Source: Piromyces finnis
Lineage: Eukaryota > Neocallimastigomycota > Neocallimastigomycetes > Neocallimastigales > Neocallimastigaceae
Length of the DNA: 44,626 nt
Direction: 5' to 3'
NCBI GenBank assembly: GCA_002104945.1
Contig: MCFH01000112.1
Coordinates: 1 to 44,626, forward strand
Shown here: positions 19,108-30,172 of the stretch, in pieces
Numbering within the stretch: position 1 is the stretch's first letter
Layout: every line of letters begins with the position of its first letter
Notes under the pieces: model-generated
What the model was told of the DNA's origin: nothing
Seen by the model: the letters and a program-made list of their open reading frames with translations, nothing else
The model's database searches: none
Position numbers and translations under genes: made by a program

Positions 19108-19735
19108 TGGTACACCACATTCAGAAAAATGCAATAAATCCATATATTTGGTAAATGAAATAACCCTTATAATATATATGGATTTAAATATTTTTATTTA
19201 ATAAATTTATATAACGATAGTAATAATAAGAATGGTAAATTAAATTAAATTAATAACTTATAAATAATTTATTAAAGTAAAATAAACTTTTTATAATTTA
19301 ATATAAGGATGATAAAAATATAATTATATAAGGAAGAGAAAGACGCGTATATATATAAAAAAGAAAAGAAGAGTTTTTAGTTTTTAGTTAGTTTTTAGTT
19401 AGTATATATTAGTTATATTATAAATAAAATAAAGATAAGGTGATAATAATAGAAGAATAAATAATATTATTGTTAGATTTAGTGAAGGAATTAATAATAA
19501 TATTAGTTTATTTTCTAAGATTATACCTATTTTTAAAACAAATAATAATATAAAATAATAATAAATAATACTTATAAATAATAAAGCTTGTAATAAAAAT
19601 AATAAAATAATAAACAAAATAATAAAATAATATATAATAAAAAAATATTCATCTAGAATATAAATTTGTTATTTATAACTGTTGTAGTGTCCCAAACAAT
19701 AAAGAAAAAGGTACTTATAATAAAATTCTGTACCA
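19108..19735 (+). repeat. LTR-B copy 3 (628 bp)
   Basis: Right end of the array. It ends TGTACCA and is followed by TTCT (19736-19739), matching the left flank at 6506-6509. Confidence 0.93.
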
Positions 19736-19790
19736 TTCTGATAAATAATGAAATTAATAAATATAAAATTATTATTATACCTGATTTTTA
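19736..19790. other. Right TTCT duplication and short unassigned flank
   Basis: TTCT at 19736-19739 is the right target duplication of element B. The next 51 bp are AT-rich with no recognised element. This flank was next to the end of LTR-A before B inserted. Confidence 0.5.
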
Positions 19791-20840
19791 TGTGAAGATA
19801 TTAACTGGATTTAAAACAAATTCAGATAATATCTATAATTAATTAAACATAATAATTATAATTAAATAATTTCAATAATTATTTTAAAACACTTTTAAAA
19901 GTCACCTTTTAAATTTTGATTCAGTGAAAGGGTTATGATTTCAAAAATTTAATATCAATACACTATAACCCTTAACCAAAAATAAGCAAGTACGAAATAA
20001 GGTGTAACTCGCCAAAAACGATCGCTACGGCTGTAAGTGCTACGGTGATGAAACTAGGTTTATTGGAAAGCTTAGGAAGAAAGCTACAATTTGGTACAAT
20101 CGCGGTCCTTCTAACTGATCATTTAAGGAAGTTATGATCATTTAAAGATTTTATTAGGTAAATTAAAATCAATATGATATCAAGTATGGATCATAAATAT
20201 TTCTTATGACTTGATGAAATTAAAAATATATCAATAGGAATTTTAGTTATATTAATTTAATTAATGATAACGATTGTTACTAAAAATAGAACTAGACCCA
20301 TTTAGGTGTAACAGTTAACACCTATGAATTAAATAATCTTAATTATTATAAAATAGGTTAACGGCAAGTTTTATTAGAAATAATTTTGAAAATAATAATT
20401 ATTTAATTATAACAAATATGTTATGGTAATATCAATTAATAATGATGAATTATTAATTGAATAGTTTTTATAATTACTAATTAGGATCAACTGTTTAAAT
20501 GATTAATCATATGTTTATTTTATTTTATGTCATGACAAACAAACAAACAAACAAACAAACAAACAATCTTATTACTTATTTAATTATATTACTAATATAT
20601 TACATGTAATACTTTATTCTTATTAATATCAATTTAATAATCTGAACAAAGAATATAAAAGAGAATGAATTGAATTCGATTTTAATTCTTTGTAAAGATT
20701 ATAGTTATAATCTTAATTATATAGTTACTTATAATATCATTTATATTATTAATATTAAATAAATAAAAAATTTATAAAAAGTTATTTTAAAGTAAATATA
20801 AATTTTTCATTTTTCATTTGGGAGTTTAAGGTGTTATTTT
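19791..20840 (+). repeat. LTR-D copy 1, chromovirus-like LTR
   Basis: This stretch aligns by eye with 29192-30172. Both begin TGTGAAGATATTAACTGG and both fade out near GTGTTAT. A GC-richer block around 20000-20115 has the wording of LTR-F (AACCCTTA stretch, GGAAAGC/AGAAAGC, a paired block before a TGATCA region), so it is probably an LTR of a related chromovirus. Copy 2 lacks about 40 bp of the GC-rich block. An ACAA tetranucleotide run lies at about 20536-20565. No coding frame is seen; the right boundary is uncertain. Confidence 0.6.
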
Positions 20841-21695
20841 ATAATTAAATTTAATTTCTTAAAAAACATTTTTACTATATAATTAATAATATTCTGACCT
20901 GGCCGCATAACCAAACCCAAAAACTTAACATTTTAAGTTAACCCTAAAAGTAACTTAAAACAAGTTATAGTTTAATTAAGTACTTTACCAAAATTCTTAA
21001 ATAAAATTAATCCTAAACACTGCATATATTTTGATTATTGAAAGAAAATAATAAACTTTAATTAATCGAGATCAAAATATATAACTTTTGTTAAATTAAT
21101 TGTTAAATTAAATATTTAATAACTTCGTTAGTAAATTACACTTTAAAAGTAAACAAATATAATAATTCATGTTATAAAATAATATAATTAAACACCTTTA
21201 TTAAAACATTAAAAATAATTATTACTTTAATTAATTGTAAAATAAACAACTTTTTATATTCTTTAACTTTTAATTATTTCTTTTATTGTTATTTCTAATT
21301 ACTTTTATTATTTTTATTGTAAATAGTTATTAATTTTATTGCTTTAATGTAAATAGTTTAAATCTAAAAGAAAATATAAATACATGTAAATATTCTTATT
21401 TTAATCATTATTATTATTATTAATAAAGAAATATTATATAGTTAGATTAATATTTTATAATTTTAATAATCACTTTTATACTTAAATAAATAAAAATTTT
21501 AAATATTTAAATATTAGAAAAACAAGTGTTTCTAATAAAACCATTTAGTGTTTTAACAAAACAATTTTATTAATTTTTATAAAAACGATTTTAAATCTTA
21601 ATCACTATAACTTATATAGTTATAACAAAAGATATAATATAATAATCACTTTTTGAAGTAAAATTCAAAATTAAGATTATTATCAAATTATATCA
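20841..21695. other. AT-rich stretch, ends in a G-like inverted terminus
   Basis: No gene is visible. The last ~70 bp (about 21625-21695, ending TATATCA) read on the minus strand resemble the start of repeat G (TGATA, TTATCTTAATT, AAAGTGAT blocks). This suggests the end of another G-like element next to G. The remainder is AT-rich with small hairpins such as ATTAGAAA/TTTCTAAT near 21515. Confidence 0.35.
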
Positions 21696-22115
21696 CTTCT
21701 TGTGATACGAAGAAAAATATTATCTTAATTCTATAAATGAATATAGAAAGTGATAATATTTGTATCTAAAATTTAATAAATAAAAATAAATAAGAAAATA
21801 AAAATAGAATGAATGATTTTTATACTTGTTCATTTGCAAGTCTTTGTTAGTTTAAAATATAAAATTATTTTATTTAATTATAAAGTTTTAATATTTAATA
21901 ACTCTTGTATTATTAAATATATATATGTTATGGTTTAATACATCTTGAATGTATGTAAATATAATCACAACTATTATTTTAATAAAATTTAATATTATTA
22001 TCTAATTTTACTGGATTATTAGGAACATCTTTTAAAATAAAATAATTCTATCACTATTTATACAAAATTATTATTTTAAAGTATAATTAAAAACAAATAT
22101 AAACTATTTAATTTA

Positions 22116-22146
<31 letters not shown>

Positions 22147-22220
22147 TTTACATTTATAATTTTTAATTTAATAATTTTATACATGTTAATTATTTTAATT
22201 TTTAACTATCTGTGTTTTAA

Positions 22221-22266
<46 letters not shown>

Positions 22267-22286
22267 GTTATTATTATTATTATTAT
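22221..22286 (+). repeat. ATT microsatellite
   Basis: About 22 ATT units with one interruption, inside the left arm of repeat G. Confidence 0.9.
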
Positions 22287-22320
22287 AAATTCATAATTTA
22301 TAAATTTAATTATTTATCAT

Positions 22321-22324
22321 TCTT
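22321..22324. repeat. Target duplication TCTT of element C (left)
   Basis: TCTT lies directly before the 5' LTR of element C, and TCTT recurs at 25104-25107 directly after its 3' LTR. Before insertion the site read CATTCTT-GATA-AAGAATG, a perfect 7-bp hairpin at the centre of repeat G. Confidence 0.65.
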
Positions 22325-23099
22325 TGATACAAGATGCATAGAAAAATATAATATTTTAAATATTTTATGAATAATATCTAATCCTTTTATAAATTGTATA
22401 TCAATTACTAGTGTTAATAATAATTAAACTATATTAGTATAAATTATTATGACGCAAATATTACACATATATTAGAATAATTAATTACACAAGAAATGAA
22501 AAGATATAAAAATAGTGAAAAAGAACAAGATATAAAAAAAAAAGAGAGAAAACTTTTCGTTTATAAATAATATTTGATATTTTAGTTTTAAGTATAAGCT
22601 CTATTTTATTTTATTTTAGTTACAGTTTATTTTAGTTTAGTTTTAGGTCACTAATTACGTATTTAGCATTTATTATATTTAATTCAGTTTAAAATATTAA
22701 TTATAAAAGAAAAGAATAATTATTGTTTATTTTTATTATTTCAAAAAGTTATATTTTATTATTAATAAGAATTTTATCGACATATTTTTATATTTACATT
22801 TTATATTCAACTATTTATATTTATTAAACAATAACTTTCGACTCTACTAGTATTGAATGTTATTAATGTTATAATCATAATAATAATAATAATTAAATAA
22901 AAAAACTTTAAACCAAAATCTATTTAATTATATTATTATAAAATTTATTATTTTTATTATTTGTTTTTATTATTTATTTTTATTATTATAAAATAGAAAT
23001 AAATACAATATTATCTAATATATTATTCAACTCTCATTCCCTATTGCTAACGTTCACAATTATATTTTATTTATGGTGTTTTTAAAATATATTGCATCA
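22325..23099 (+). repeat. LTR-C, 5' LTR of element C (775 bp)
   Basis: It starts TGATACAAGATGCATAG and ends ATATTGCATCA. It recurs as a solo LTR at 25589-26402 and inverted at 37915-38674. A TATAAAAA stretch lies near 22502. The primer binding site starts 8 nt after its end. Confidence 0.85.
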
Positions 23100-23106
23100 T
23101 AAAATT

Positions 23107-23124
23107 TGGTGGAGAATCCGGGCG
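23107..23124 (+). promoter_or_regulatory. Primer binding site, element C
   Basis: The same 18 nt starting TGGTGGAG as in element B, in an element whose LTR is otherwise different. Confidence 0.8.
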
Positions 23125-23255
23125 TGGTAATACTGAAGTAATATGAAAACAGTTATAATAATATGAGATTTATAAAGATAGGAAAACATAATAATAAATA
23201 TTATAATATATATATATAAATATAAAAAAAAAAGAGAAAAGAAAAGAAAAAGAAA

Positions 23256-24387
23256 ATGGATCCGTTTGAAATAATAAACATGCTTCCATTGTTGGATGAC
23301 TTTGGAAAGGATATTGATAATTGGATCCAAGAATTTAGTGAAATTATGGAAATGTATGAAATAATTAGTCCAAGGCGAATATTTACTTTTATAAAGGAAT
23401 GTGTTAATGAAGATGTAAAGTATATACTCGAAGAATATAAAATTAATTATGGAAAATATCCAACCTTTGATGGTATACAAAAAATAATTGAAGAATATTT
23501 AAATATAACACAAAATGATAAATTCAATATTTTATTATCATTGAAAATAAAAAATAATGAAAGAATAAAGCTATTTAATTATCGCGTAAGAATAAAATAT
23601 AATTTATTAGATGAAAATTATAAAAAAACTTTTTAATGTTAATAATTATGTTGAAATGCTAAAAAGTAGACCATATATTTATTCAAATGTTCTATTAAAT
23701 GATTGTAAAACTCTTGAAGAAGCTTTTAAAGTTGCAGAGTTAGCTTCAAAAGTTGAGGAATATAATGTATTTAATAATGAATTAAATTATTCTTTTGGTT
23801 CAATTATGAATATTAATATGACAGCTTTAAATCCAAGAATTAATGATATTAATATTAATAGTAATGATGATTGTGAAAAAAATATGGATTTATCAAATGT
23901 AAATAATGAAAGAGAAAATATAATAGAAGATGAAAATGAAGCTGATACATGTAATGAAAATTTTAATAATAAATATGAGGACATGGAATGTAATAATAAT
24001 TTATTAAATTCAATAAACCTAAGTGATTGTGATGAAGATAAAATTCTAAAACTTCAAGATAAAATACTTAATAATAAAATATTAGAAGATTATAAATGTT
24101 TACGTAATAAAAAGATTAAAAAACGTTTAGAAAGCATAATTAATGGAGTTGATATTGAAGATAAAAATACCAATGATGAAAATAATATTTATAAAAATAA
24201 TTATATTAGAGATACTTTAAAGAATCATTGTCAATTATTAATAGTTAATCATAAATATAATAAAACAGAAATAGATACAATGCAAAGTAAAATAAAAGAA
24301 AAATTTTCATTTAATTATGGAAATAATAGAAAGGATACCAAAATGTTAGAAAGGAACTATAGGTATAAGAGAAAAAGAAAACGATAA
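23256..24387 (+). pseudogene. Element C Gag-like protein with frameshift, lacking zinc knuckle
   Basis: The first frame (23256-23636) matches the N-terminal capsid part of element B Gag: MDPFEI, LLDDFGKDI, W, ISPRR, then NDKFNILL and KLFNYRVR. It stops at a homopolymer (about 23622-23637, A run then T run). Homology resumes in another frame (open from 23611 to 24387), with NDCKTLEEAFKVAELA matching SDCENLQEAYKIAERA of B. So a small indel broke one gene. Downstream of the capsid the protein is acidic and Asn-rich and ends in a basic tail (YRYKRKRKR) instead of a CCHC knuckle. The tail could still bind RNA. No protease, RT or integrase follows. Confidence 0.8.
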
Positions 24388-24474
24388 ATACTTGAAATAT
24401 AAATTTTATTTTTATTTATTATATATTTAGTATAAGAACAATATAAAAACCTATAATTTTATTAATCCTTTGTT
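24388..24474. other. 3' untranslated part of element C
   Basis: Short AT-rich segment between the Gag-like frame and the pre-PPT hairpin. This is where pol would be in A or B; it is absent, not merely decayed. Confidence 0.6.
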
Positions 24475-24514
24475 GACTTCAAGGGACGAAGTCTCATCTA
24501 AAGTGGGGGCATCT
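24475..24514 (+). promoter_or_regulatory. Pre-PPT stem-loop and polypurine tract, element C
   Basis: GACTTC (24475-24480), loop AAGGGAC, GAAGTC (24488-24493), then AAAGTGGGGG (24500-24509) and CATCT before TGATACG. The loop is the same as in element B. Confidence 0.75.
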
Positions 24515-24925
24515 TGATACGTGACGAACAGAAAATACTACTTTTGGTAGAAATTCCAGGTTAATTCATATAAGGGTTAAGATAATAATAAATTAATAAT
24601 AACTTTAATTAATAATGAAATTAATTAATATGAAATTAATTAAAAAAAAATATTTAATATGTACTAATATAAATATAATTAATAATTAAATAATTAAAAT
24701 GATGTTCTTGATTTTGTAATTAAGTTCCAAAGATAATAAGATATAATAAAATGAGAAATTTAGTAATAGTTTAGTAATATTAATAGTGAATAAGTAGTAT
24801 ATTTATATAGGAAAGATAGTTATTTTAAATATGTATTATTAATAATAAATAAATGTAAAAATACTAATTATAATATATTTTAATAAAGATAAATATTTAA
24901 TAATAATAAAAGGCTTATTTTGTTT

Positions 24926-24956
<31 letters not shown>

Positions 24957-25103
24957 TAAATAATAATAAATAAGTAAATAAATATATAATAACTATATCA
25001 CATAATTATTAATAACTGGAATATATTATTTCAGCAATATTCCTTATTACCACAACCTCAAAATAAATAATAATATTATGATATTTTATTTTATAACGTA
25101 TCA
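24515..25103 (+). repeat. LTR-E, 3' LTR of element C (589 bp)
   Basis: It starts TGATACGTGACGAACAG right after the polypurine tract and ends TATAACGTATCA; the ends are inverted repeats (TGATACGT/ACGTATCA). A second copy is at 26407-28047, split by LTR-F'. TCTT follows at 25104. Confidence 0.8.
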
Positions 25104-25107
25104 TCTT

Positions 25108-25583
25108 GATAAAGAATGAAATTTATAAATAATGAATTAATAGAATAGCTGATTTTAAAATTATATAAACTTAATATAAATTAAAATAATAGTAAATAAT
25201 CAAAATAATATAAAATATAAATGTTTAATTAAATTTTAAAAATGTAAAATATAAACAAACTTAAATGTAATTATTTATTATAAATAGAAATAGAAAATAT
25301 TATTTTTAAAGATTGTTACTAATTAGCCAGGAAAATTAGAATATTTTAAAATTATAATAAATTAATATATTTTTTTTATAATACATAGCGAGATGTATTA
25401 TATATTTATTTTAAATAAATAAACTAATATTATAAAACAAGATGTGTTTTTAAAACTTTAAATTATATTTAATAATTATATATACTTGTAGAATGAGCAA
25501 GTAAAAATAAGTCATTCAAATACACACCAAATATACCACTTTCTAAGCTTATTTAGAATTAAGGTATATTTGAACGTGTGTCA
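25108..25583 (+). repeat. Repeat G, right arm of the palindrome
   Basis: Reverse-complement counterpart of 21703-22324, diverged but collinear, ending GTGTGTCA. The innermost bases GATAAAGAATG pair with CATTCTT left of element C. Confidence 0.6.
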
Positions 25584-25588
25584 TTCTA

Positions 25589-26402
25589 TGATACAAGATG
25601 CATAGAAAAATATAATATTTTAAATATTTTATGAATAATATCTAATCCTTTTATAAATTGTATATCAATTACTAGTGTTAATAATAATTAAACTATATTA
25701 ATATAATTTATTATGACGCAAATATTACACATATATTAGAATAATTAATTACACAAGAAATGAAAAGATATAAAAATAGTGATAAAGAACAAGATATAAA
25801 AAAGGGAGAAAACTTTTCATTTATAAATAATATTTGATATTTTAGTTTTAAGTATAAGTTCTATTTTATTTTATTTTAGTTACAGTTTATTTTAGTTTAG
25901 TTTTAGGTCACTAATTACGTATTTAGCATTTATTATATTTAATTCAGTTTAAAATATTAATTATAAAAGAAAAGAATAATTATTGTTTATTTTTTTTATT
26001 ATTTCAGAAAAGTTATATTTTATTATTAATAGTAATTTTATCGACATATTTTTATATTTACATTTTATATTCAACTATTTATATTTATTAAACAATAACT
26101 TTCGACTCTACTAGTATTGAATGTTATTAATGTTATAATCATAATAATAATAATAATTAAATAAAGAAACTTTAAACCAAAATCTATTTAATTATATTAT
26201 TATAAAATTTATTATTTTTACTATTTATTTTTATTATTTATTTTTATTATTTATTTTTATTATTTATTTTTATTATTTATTTTTATTATTATAAAATAGA
26301 AATAAATAAAACATTATCTAATATATTATTCAACTATCATTCCCTATTGCTAACGTTCACAATTATATTTTATTTATGGTGTCTTTGAAATATATTGCAT
26401 CA
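25589..26402 (+). repeat. Solo LTR-C' (814 bp) with TCTA duplication
   Basis: Closely similar to LTR-C throughout, with extra TTTATTATT units near 26210-26285. TCTA lies directly before (25585-25588) and after (26403-26406). It therefore inserted at, or was resolved to a solo LTR at, the exact left edge of LTR-E'. Confidence 0.85.
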
Positions 26403-26406
26403 TCTA

Positions 26407-28047
26407 TGATAGGTGACGAAGAGAAAATACTACTTTTGGTATAAACTTCAGGTCAATTTTGTCACGAATACTAGTGAAATCTACAATTTCAAGATCACTT
26501 GAAATTGTGAAATTACTTATAAAATTTTAAAATCAACAATATTTTATTTCCAAATAAATTATAAAATTATATTAAGTAATATTTAAAAAATTTAGAAAAG
26601 GTTAAGATATGACCTTAACCCTTAATAAATTTTATAACAAATAACTTTAACCCTTATCGTCAAAATTAAATAAGGAAAAACAAGCGTATCTCCTTAACGA
26701 ATGACGATTTTTGGGAAATTATGGTTGGGAAATTATGGGCTCGTTAGAAAGCCACACTCGAGATAAACAATATATCTTAAAATCAGGTCAATATCTCTGC
26801 TGGTTCATGAGATATTCCAATTTAAAGATATTTTGTTAGTAATGATTAATTGTTTAATTGTTTATTCAGAGAATGATCACCCCTGATGTATCAAACATAA
26901 ATCATTCACTCAAAAGGATAAAAATTATTGATTTAATTAAATTAAAATTATTTTCCGGAACTAATTAACTTTATTTTATAATAATCATTTCAATAACATA
27001 ACTTATAATCTTTGAATTAGAAGATTATAATTATTAATATTATTATATACAATGAATTATATTATAATTAAGAAATAATTGATATTATAAATATTATAAA
27101 CAATAATTATTTTTAATAATTAGTAATAAGTCTTAAGTTTAGTTTTAGTATTATAAAATATATTATGAATATAATCATGTATTAAAAAGTTATTTTATTA
27201 TTAAATGTAAAATTACAAATAGTATAAATAGTTTAGAATAGTTTATGAAATTAAAATCTTTGCAAAGATTATTAACAATAATTAATGCTTAATAAGTATT
27301 ACTATTAAATAATCTTATTATTATATTCTTTATTAATATTTTATTAAAATAAAATAAAAAGAAATTATTTTAACCACAATATTTAATTTAACTATTCGTT
27401 TATAAAACAATTAAGATTATTTTAATAAAGCATTTTTTCTAATCTAGTTATCTTTTAATCTTTTATTTAATTTAATATTTTAATATTAAATTATAAGTTC
27501 AGTAAAACTTTTACATCAATTCACATATGGATTAAGATAATAATAAATTAATAATAACTTTAATTAATAAAAATTATTTAATATATACATATATACTAAT
27601 ATAAATATAATTAATAATTAAATAATTTATAATAATGTTCTTGATTTTATAATTAAGTTCTAAAGATAATAAGATATAATAAAATAATAAGTGAGAAGAA
27701 TTTTATTAATAGTTTAGTTAGTAATATTATTAGTGAATGAATAGTTTATTTGTATAAGAAAGATAATTATTTAAATATGTATTATTAATAAATAAATGTA
27801 TAAATACTAAGTATAATATATTTTAATAAAGAAAAATATTTAATAATAATGAAATATTTCTTTTGTTTATATATAATAATAATAATAGTAATAATAATAA
27901 CAATAATAATAAATAAATAAATAAATAAATAAATAACTATATCTCATAATTATTAATAACTGGAATATATTATTTCAGCATAATTCCTTATTACCACAAC
28001 CACAAAATAAATAAAAGCATTATGATATTTTATTTCATAATGCATCA
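26407..28047 (+). repeat. LTR-E' solo copy, interrupted by LTR-F'
   Basis: The first 53 bp (TGATAGGTGACGAAGAG...) match the start of LTR-E. The rest resumes at 27516 and runs to ATAATGCATCA at 28047. Without the insert it is about 585 bp, matching the 589 bp of LTR-E. Confidence 0.8.
26460..27515 (+). repeat. Solo LTR-F' of the chromovirus (1056 bp)
   Basis: It starts TGTCACGAATACTAGTG and ends AGTAAAACTTTTACA, the same termini as the two minus-strand copies at 40023-42313. TCAATT flanks it (26453-26458, then one extra T; 27516-27521). TGTCACG is a common chromovirus LTR start. It includes a short tandem duplication of GGGAAATTATGG near 26713. Confidence 0.85.
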
Positions 28048-28051
28048 TTTG

Positions 28052-29136
28052 TGATACGCTACTCACATAAAAACATAATAAAAACTAACTGAATAAACAC
28101 GACTTAATCCATAGTAACTTATAATAAAAATAAACGATAATAACCTTAAAAATGAATGAATAATAATTTTATGAAAATATAACCCTTTCTTAAATAAATA
28201 ATATTCTCTTTATTATATAATAAATTCTGAATAAAAACGACTTAATAGAGATAATAATAAAATAAATTATTAAATAAAATAAAACGATTTAATCCAAAAA
28301 TGTATTAAAATAATAAAATAATAATAAAATGGTATGAATCAAATTATTAATTCAAGAGTTTTACCCAAGTGTTCTTTAAAAATTCTTTTAAATTTATATA
28401 TACAAATTAATAAATAAATAATTGAGTAATTATTACTAAAAGTGATAAACTTAAAACCTGGAAATAGAACAATAATAACGATTTTAAGATAAAATACAGA
28501 ACTCTTTTATGTTTCTGTATAAAATGTGTGCTTATAATAATTGATACTTTTAATATTTTAATTTTATTTTAATTTTGTTATAATTTTATTTTAATTTTAT
28601 TTTAATATTATTTTAATTTTAAATTTTAATTATTATATTCAAGGTATTATACATTTAATGATAGTCAATGATAATTTATAATAATTTTTCTAAATTTAAA
28701 CATTTTGAAGTACTAAGAAAATCAAATAAGTAATATTCTATAATATTTTATAATACTAAGACATAATTTTAATTTATTCTTTTAATCTTAATAAATAATA
28801 ACAATAGTAATAATAATATTTAATAGTTAAAAATAATAATACATGTAATAAATGAAATGTATAAAAGAAAGATAAAATTCTTCTTTATAAAAATCGGACA
28901 ATAAATAGAGAATAAAAAAGACAATAAATAGATAATAAATAAATTATAAAATATAATAAAGATTTAATTTAAAACATAATAAGAGTTTATTTATGAGTTT
29001 CGAGTGATTTATTTGTTAATTATAAAACATATTTTATTTTATTTTATTTTAAGTTTATTGTTTCATCATAATAATATAGAATTTATTATTTATTAAAAAC
29101 ATTATATTATTCAAAAATATATCGGTCAACGCATCA
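28052..29136 (+). repeat. Solo LTR-A' (about 1085 bp) with TTTG duplication
   Basis: Same termini as LTR-A, diverged by scattered changes and indels. TTTG lies before (28048-28051) and after (29137-29140). It sits exactly between the end of LTR-E' and the start of another LTR-A stub. Confidence 0.88.
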
Positions 29137-29140
29137 TTTG

Positions 29141-29191
29141 TGATACGCTACTCACATAAAAACATAATAAAAACTAACTGAATAAATACGA
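29141..29191 (+). repeat. LTR-A stub (51 bp)
   Basis: The first 51 bp of an LTR-A (TGATACGCTACTCAC...) end abruptly where LTR-D' begins. The rest was replaced or deleted. Confidence 0.75.
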
Positions 29192-30172
29192 TGTGAAGAT
29201 ATTAACTGGATTTAAAACAAATTCAGATAATATCTATAATTAATTAAACATAATAATTATAATTAAATAATTTCAATAATTATTTTAAAAGTCACTTTTT
29301 AAATTTTGATTCAGTGAAAGGGTTATGGCTTCAAAAATTTAATGTCAATACACTATAAACCCTTAAAGAAAAATAAACAAACACGAAACAAGGTGTAACT
29401 CGCCAAAATAAAAGCAAATTTATTAAAAAATTTAAGGAAAAAGCTACATTTTAGTACAATCGCAGTCCTTCTAACTGGTCATTTAAGGAAGATATGATCA
29501 TTTAAAGCTTTTAATAGGTAAATCAAAATTAATATGATATCAAGTATGGATCATAAACATTTCTTATGGCTTTATAAAAATTAAAATATATCAATAAGCA
29601 TTTTAGTTATATTAAATTAATTAATGAAAATGACTGTTACTAAAAATAGAACTAAATGTAACAGTTATCATACATAAATGAAATAATTTTAATTATTATA
29701 AATTAGGTTAACGGCAAGTTTTATTATTTAAAAAAAAATTTTTTTAAAATAATAATTATTTAGTTATAACAAATACTATCAATTAATAATGATAAATTAT
29801 TAATTGAATAATTTTTACTAATTATCAAATGCTTAAATGATTAATAATATGTTTGTTTTATCTTATTTTATGACATACAAACAAACACTGCTATAATTTA
29901 TTATATTATATTATTAACCTTATATTATTAATGTATTACATGTAATAATTTATTTTATTCTTATCAATTTAATAATTTTAACAAAGGATATAAAATAAAA
30001 TAAATTGAATTCAATCTTGATTCTTTGTAAAGGATTATAGTTATAATCTTAATTATATAGTTATAAAATATATTATATTATTTATAATATTATTATTAAA
30101 TAAATAAAAATTTATAAAAAGTTATTTTAAAAAACAAATATTGATTTTCTTATTTTGAAGTTTTAAGTGTTA
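29192..30172 (+). repeat. LTR-D copy 2
   Basis: Collinear with 19791-20840, with several small deletions including most of the GC-richer block. No flanking duplication is seen because the left side abuts the LTR-A stub. Confidence 0.55.

Larger units (their letters stand above)
6510..19735 (+). mobile_element. Element B: tandem Ty3/gypsy array (LTR-int-LTR-int-LTR)
   Basis: Three 628-bp LTRs flank two internal regions, each with primer binding site, gag, pol and polypurine tract. The units are about 6300 bp apart and look identical apart from poly-A/TA tract length and one substitution in gag (T8063 against C14363, Leu to Pro). LTR2 is shared by both units with no duplication at its edges, while TTCT flanks the whole array. 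The structure fits unequal recombination between LTRs of one insertion. A misassembly cannot be excluded from sequence alone. Both copies keep full open frames. Confidence 0.95.
21703..22324 (+). repeat. Repeat G, left arm of a 1.1-kb palindrome
   Basis: It begins TGATACGAAGAAAAATATT. The reverse complement of 25108-25583 aligns along it: the AAAGTGATA block, the ACTTGTTCAT block, TACATCT, and the CTAATTTTACTGGATTATTAGGA block all have counterparts. Removing element C leaves about 1.1 kb, similar in length to LTR-A. It may be a foldback element or a palindromic solo LTR. A second copy starts at 39509. Confidence 0.6.
22325..25103 (+). mobile_element. Element C: Gag-only LTR element with unlike LTRs
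   Basis: It has a 5' LTR (type C), the same primer binding site as element B, a Gag-like region broken by a frameshift, no pol, the shared pre-PPT hairpin, a polypurine tract and a 3' LTR (type E). TCTT flanks both ends. The two LTRs differ in length (775 and 589 bp) and show no clear similarity beyond TGATAC...ATCA ends. It looks non-autonomous, relying on Pol from relatives such as A or B, and now decayed. Confidence 0.7.

Noticed and set aside
20536-20566. Tandem CAAA/ACAA run considered as a CRISPR-like or telomeric array
   Set aside because: A simple tetranucleotide microsatellite without spacers.
23097-23480. 127-codon minus-strand frame opposite element C gag
   Set aside because: Antisense of the gag frame, which itself has clear homology to element B Gag.
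28048-29140. LTR-A'/LTR-A stub junction explained as an integrated 2-LTR circle
   Set aside because: The bases before the second LTR are TTTG rather than the TCT that lies between polypurine tract and LTR, and the same TTTG precedes LTR-A'; a target duplication explains this better.
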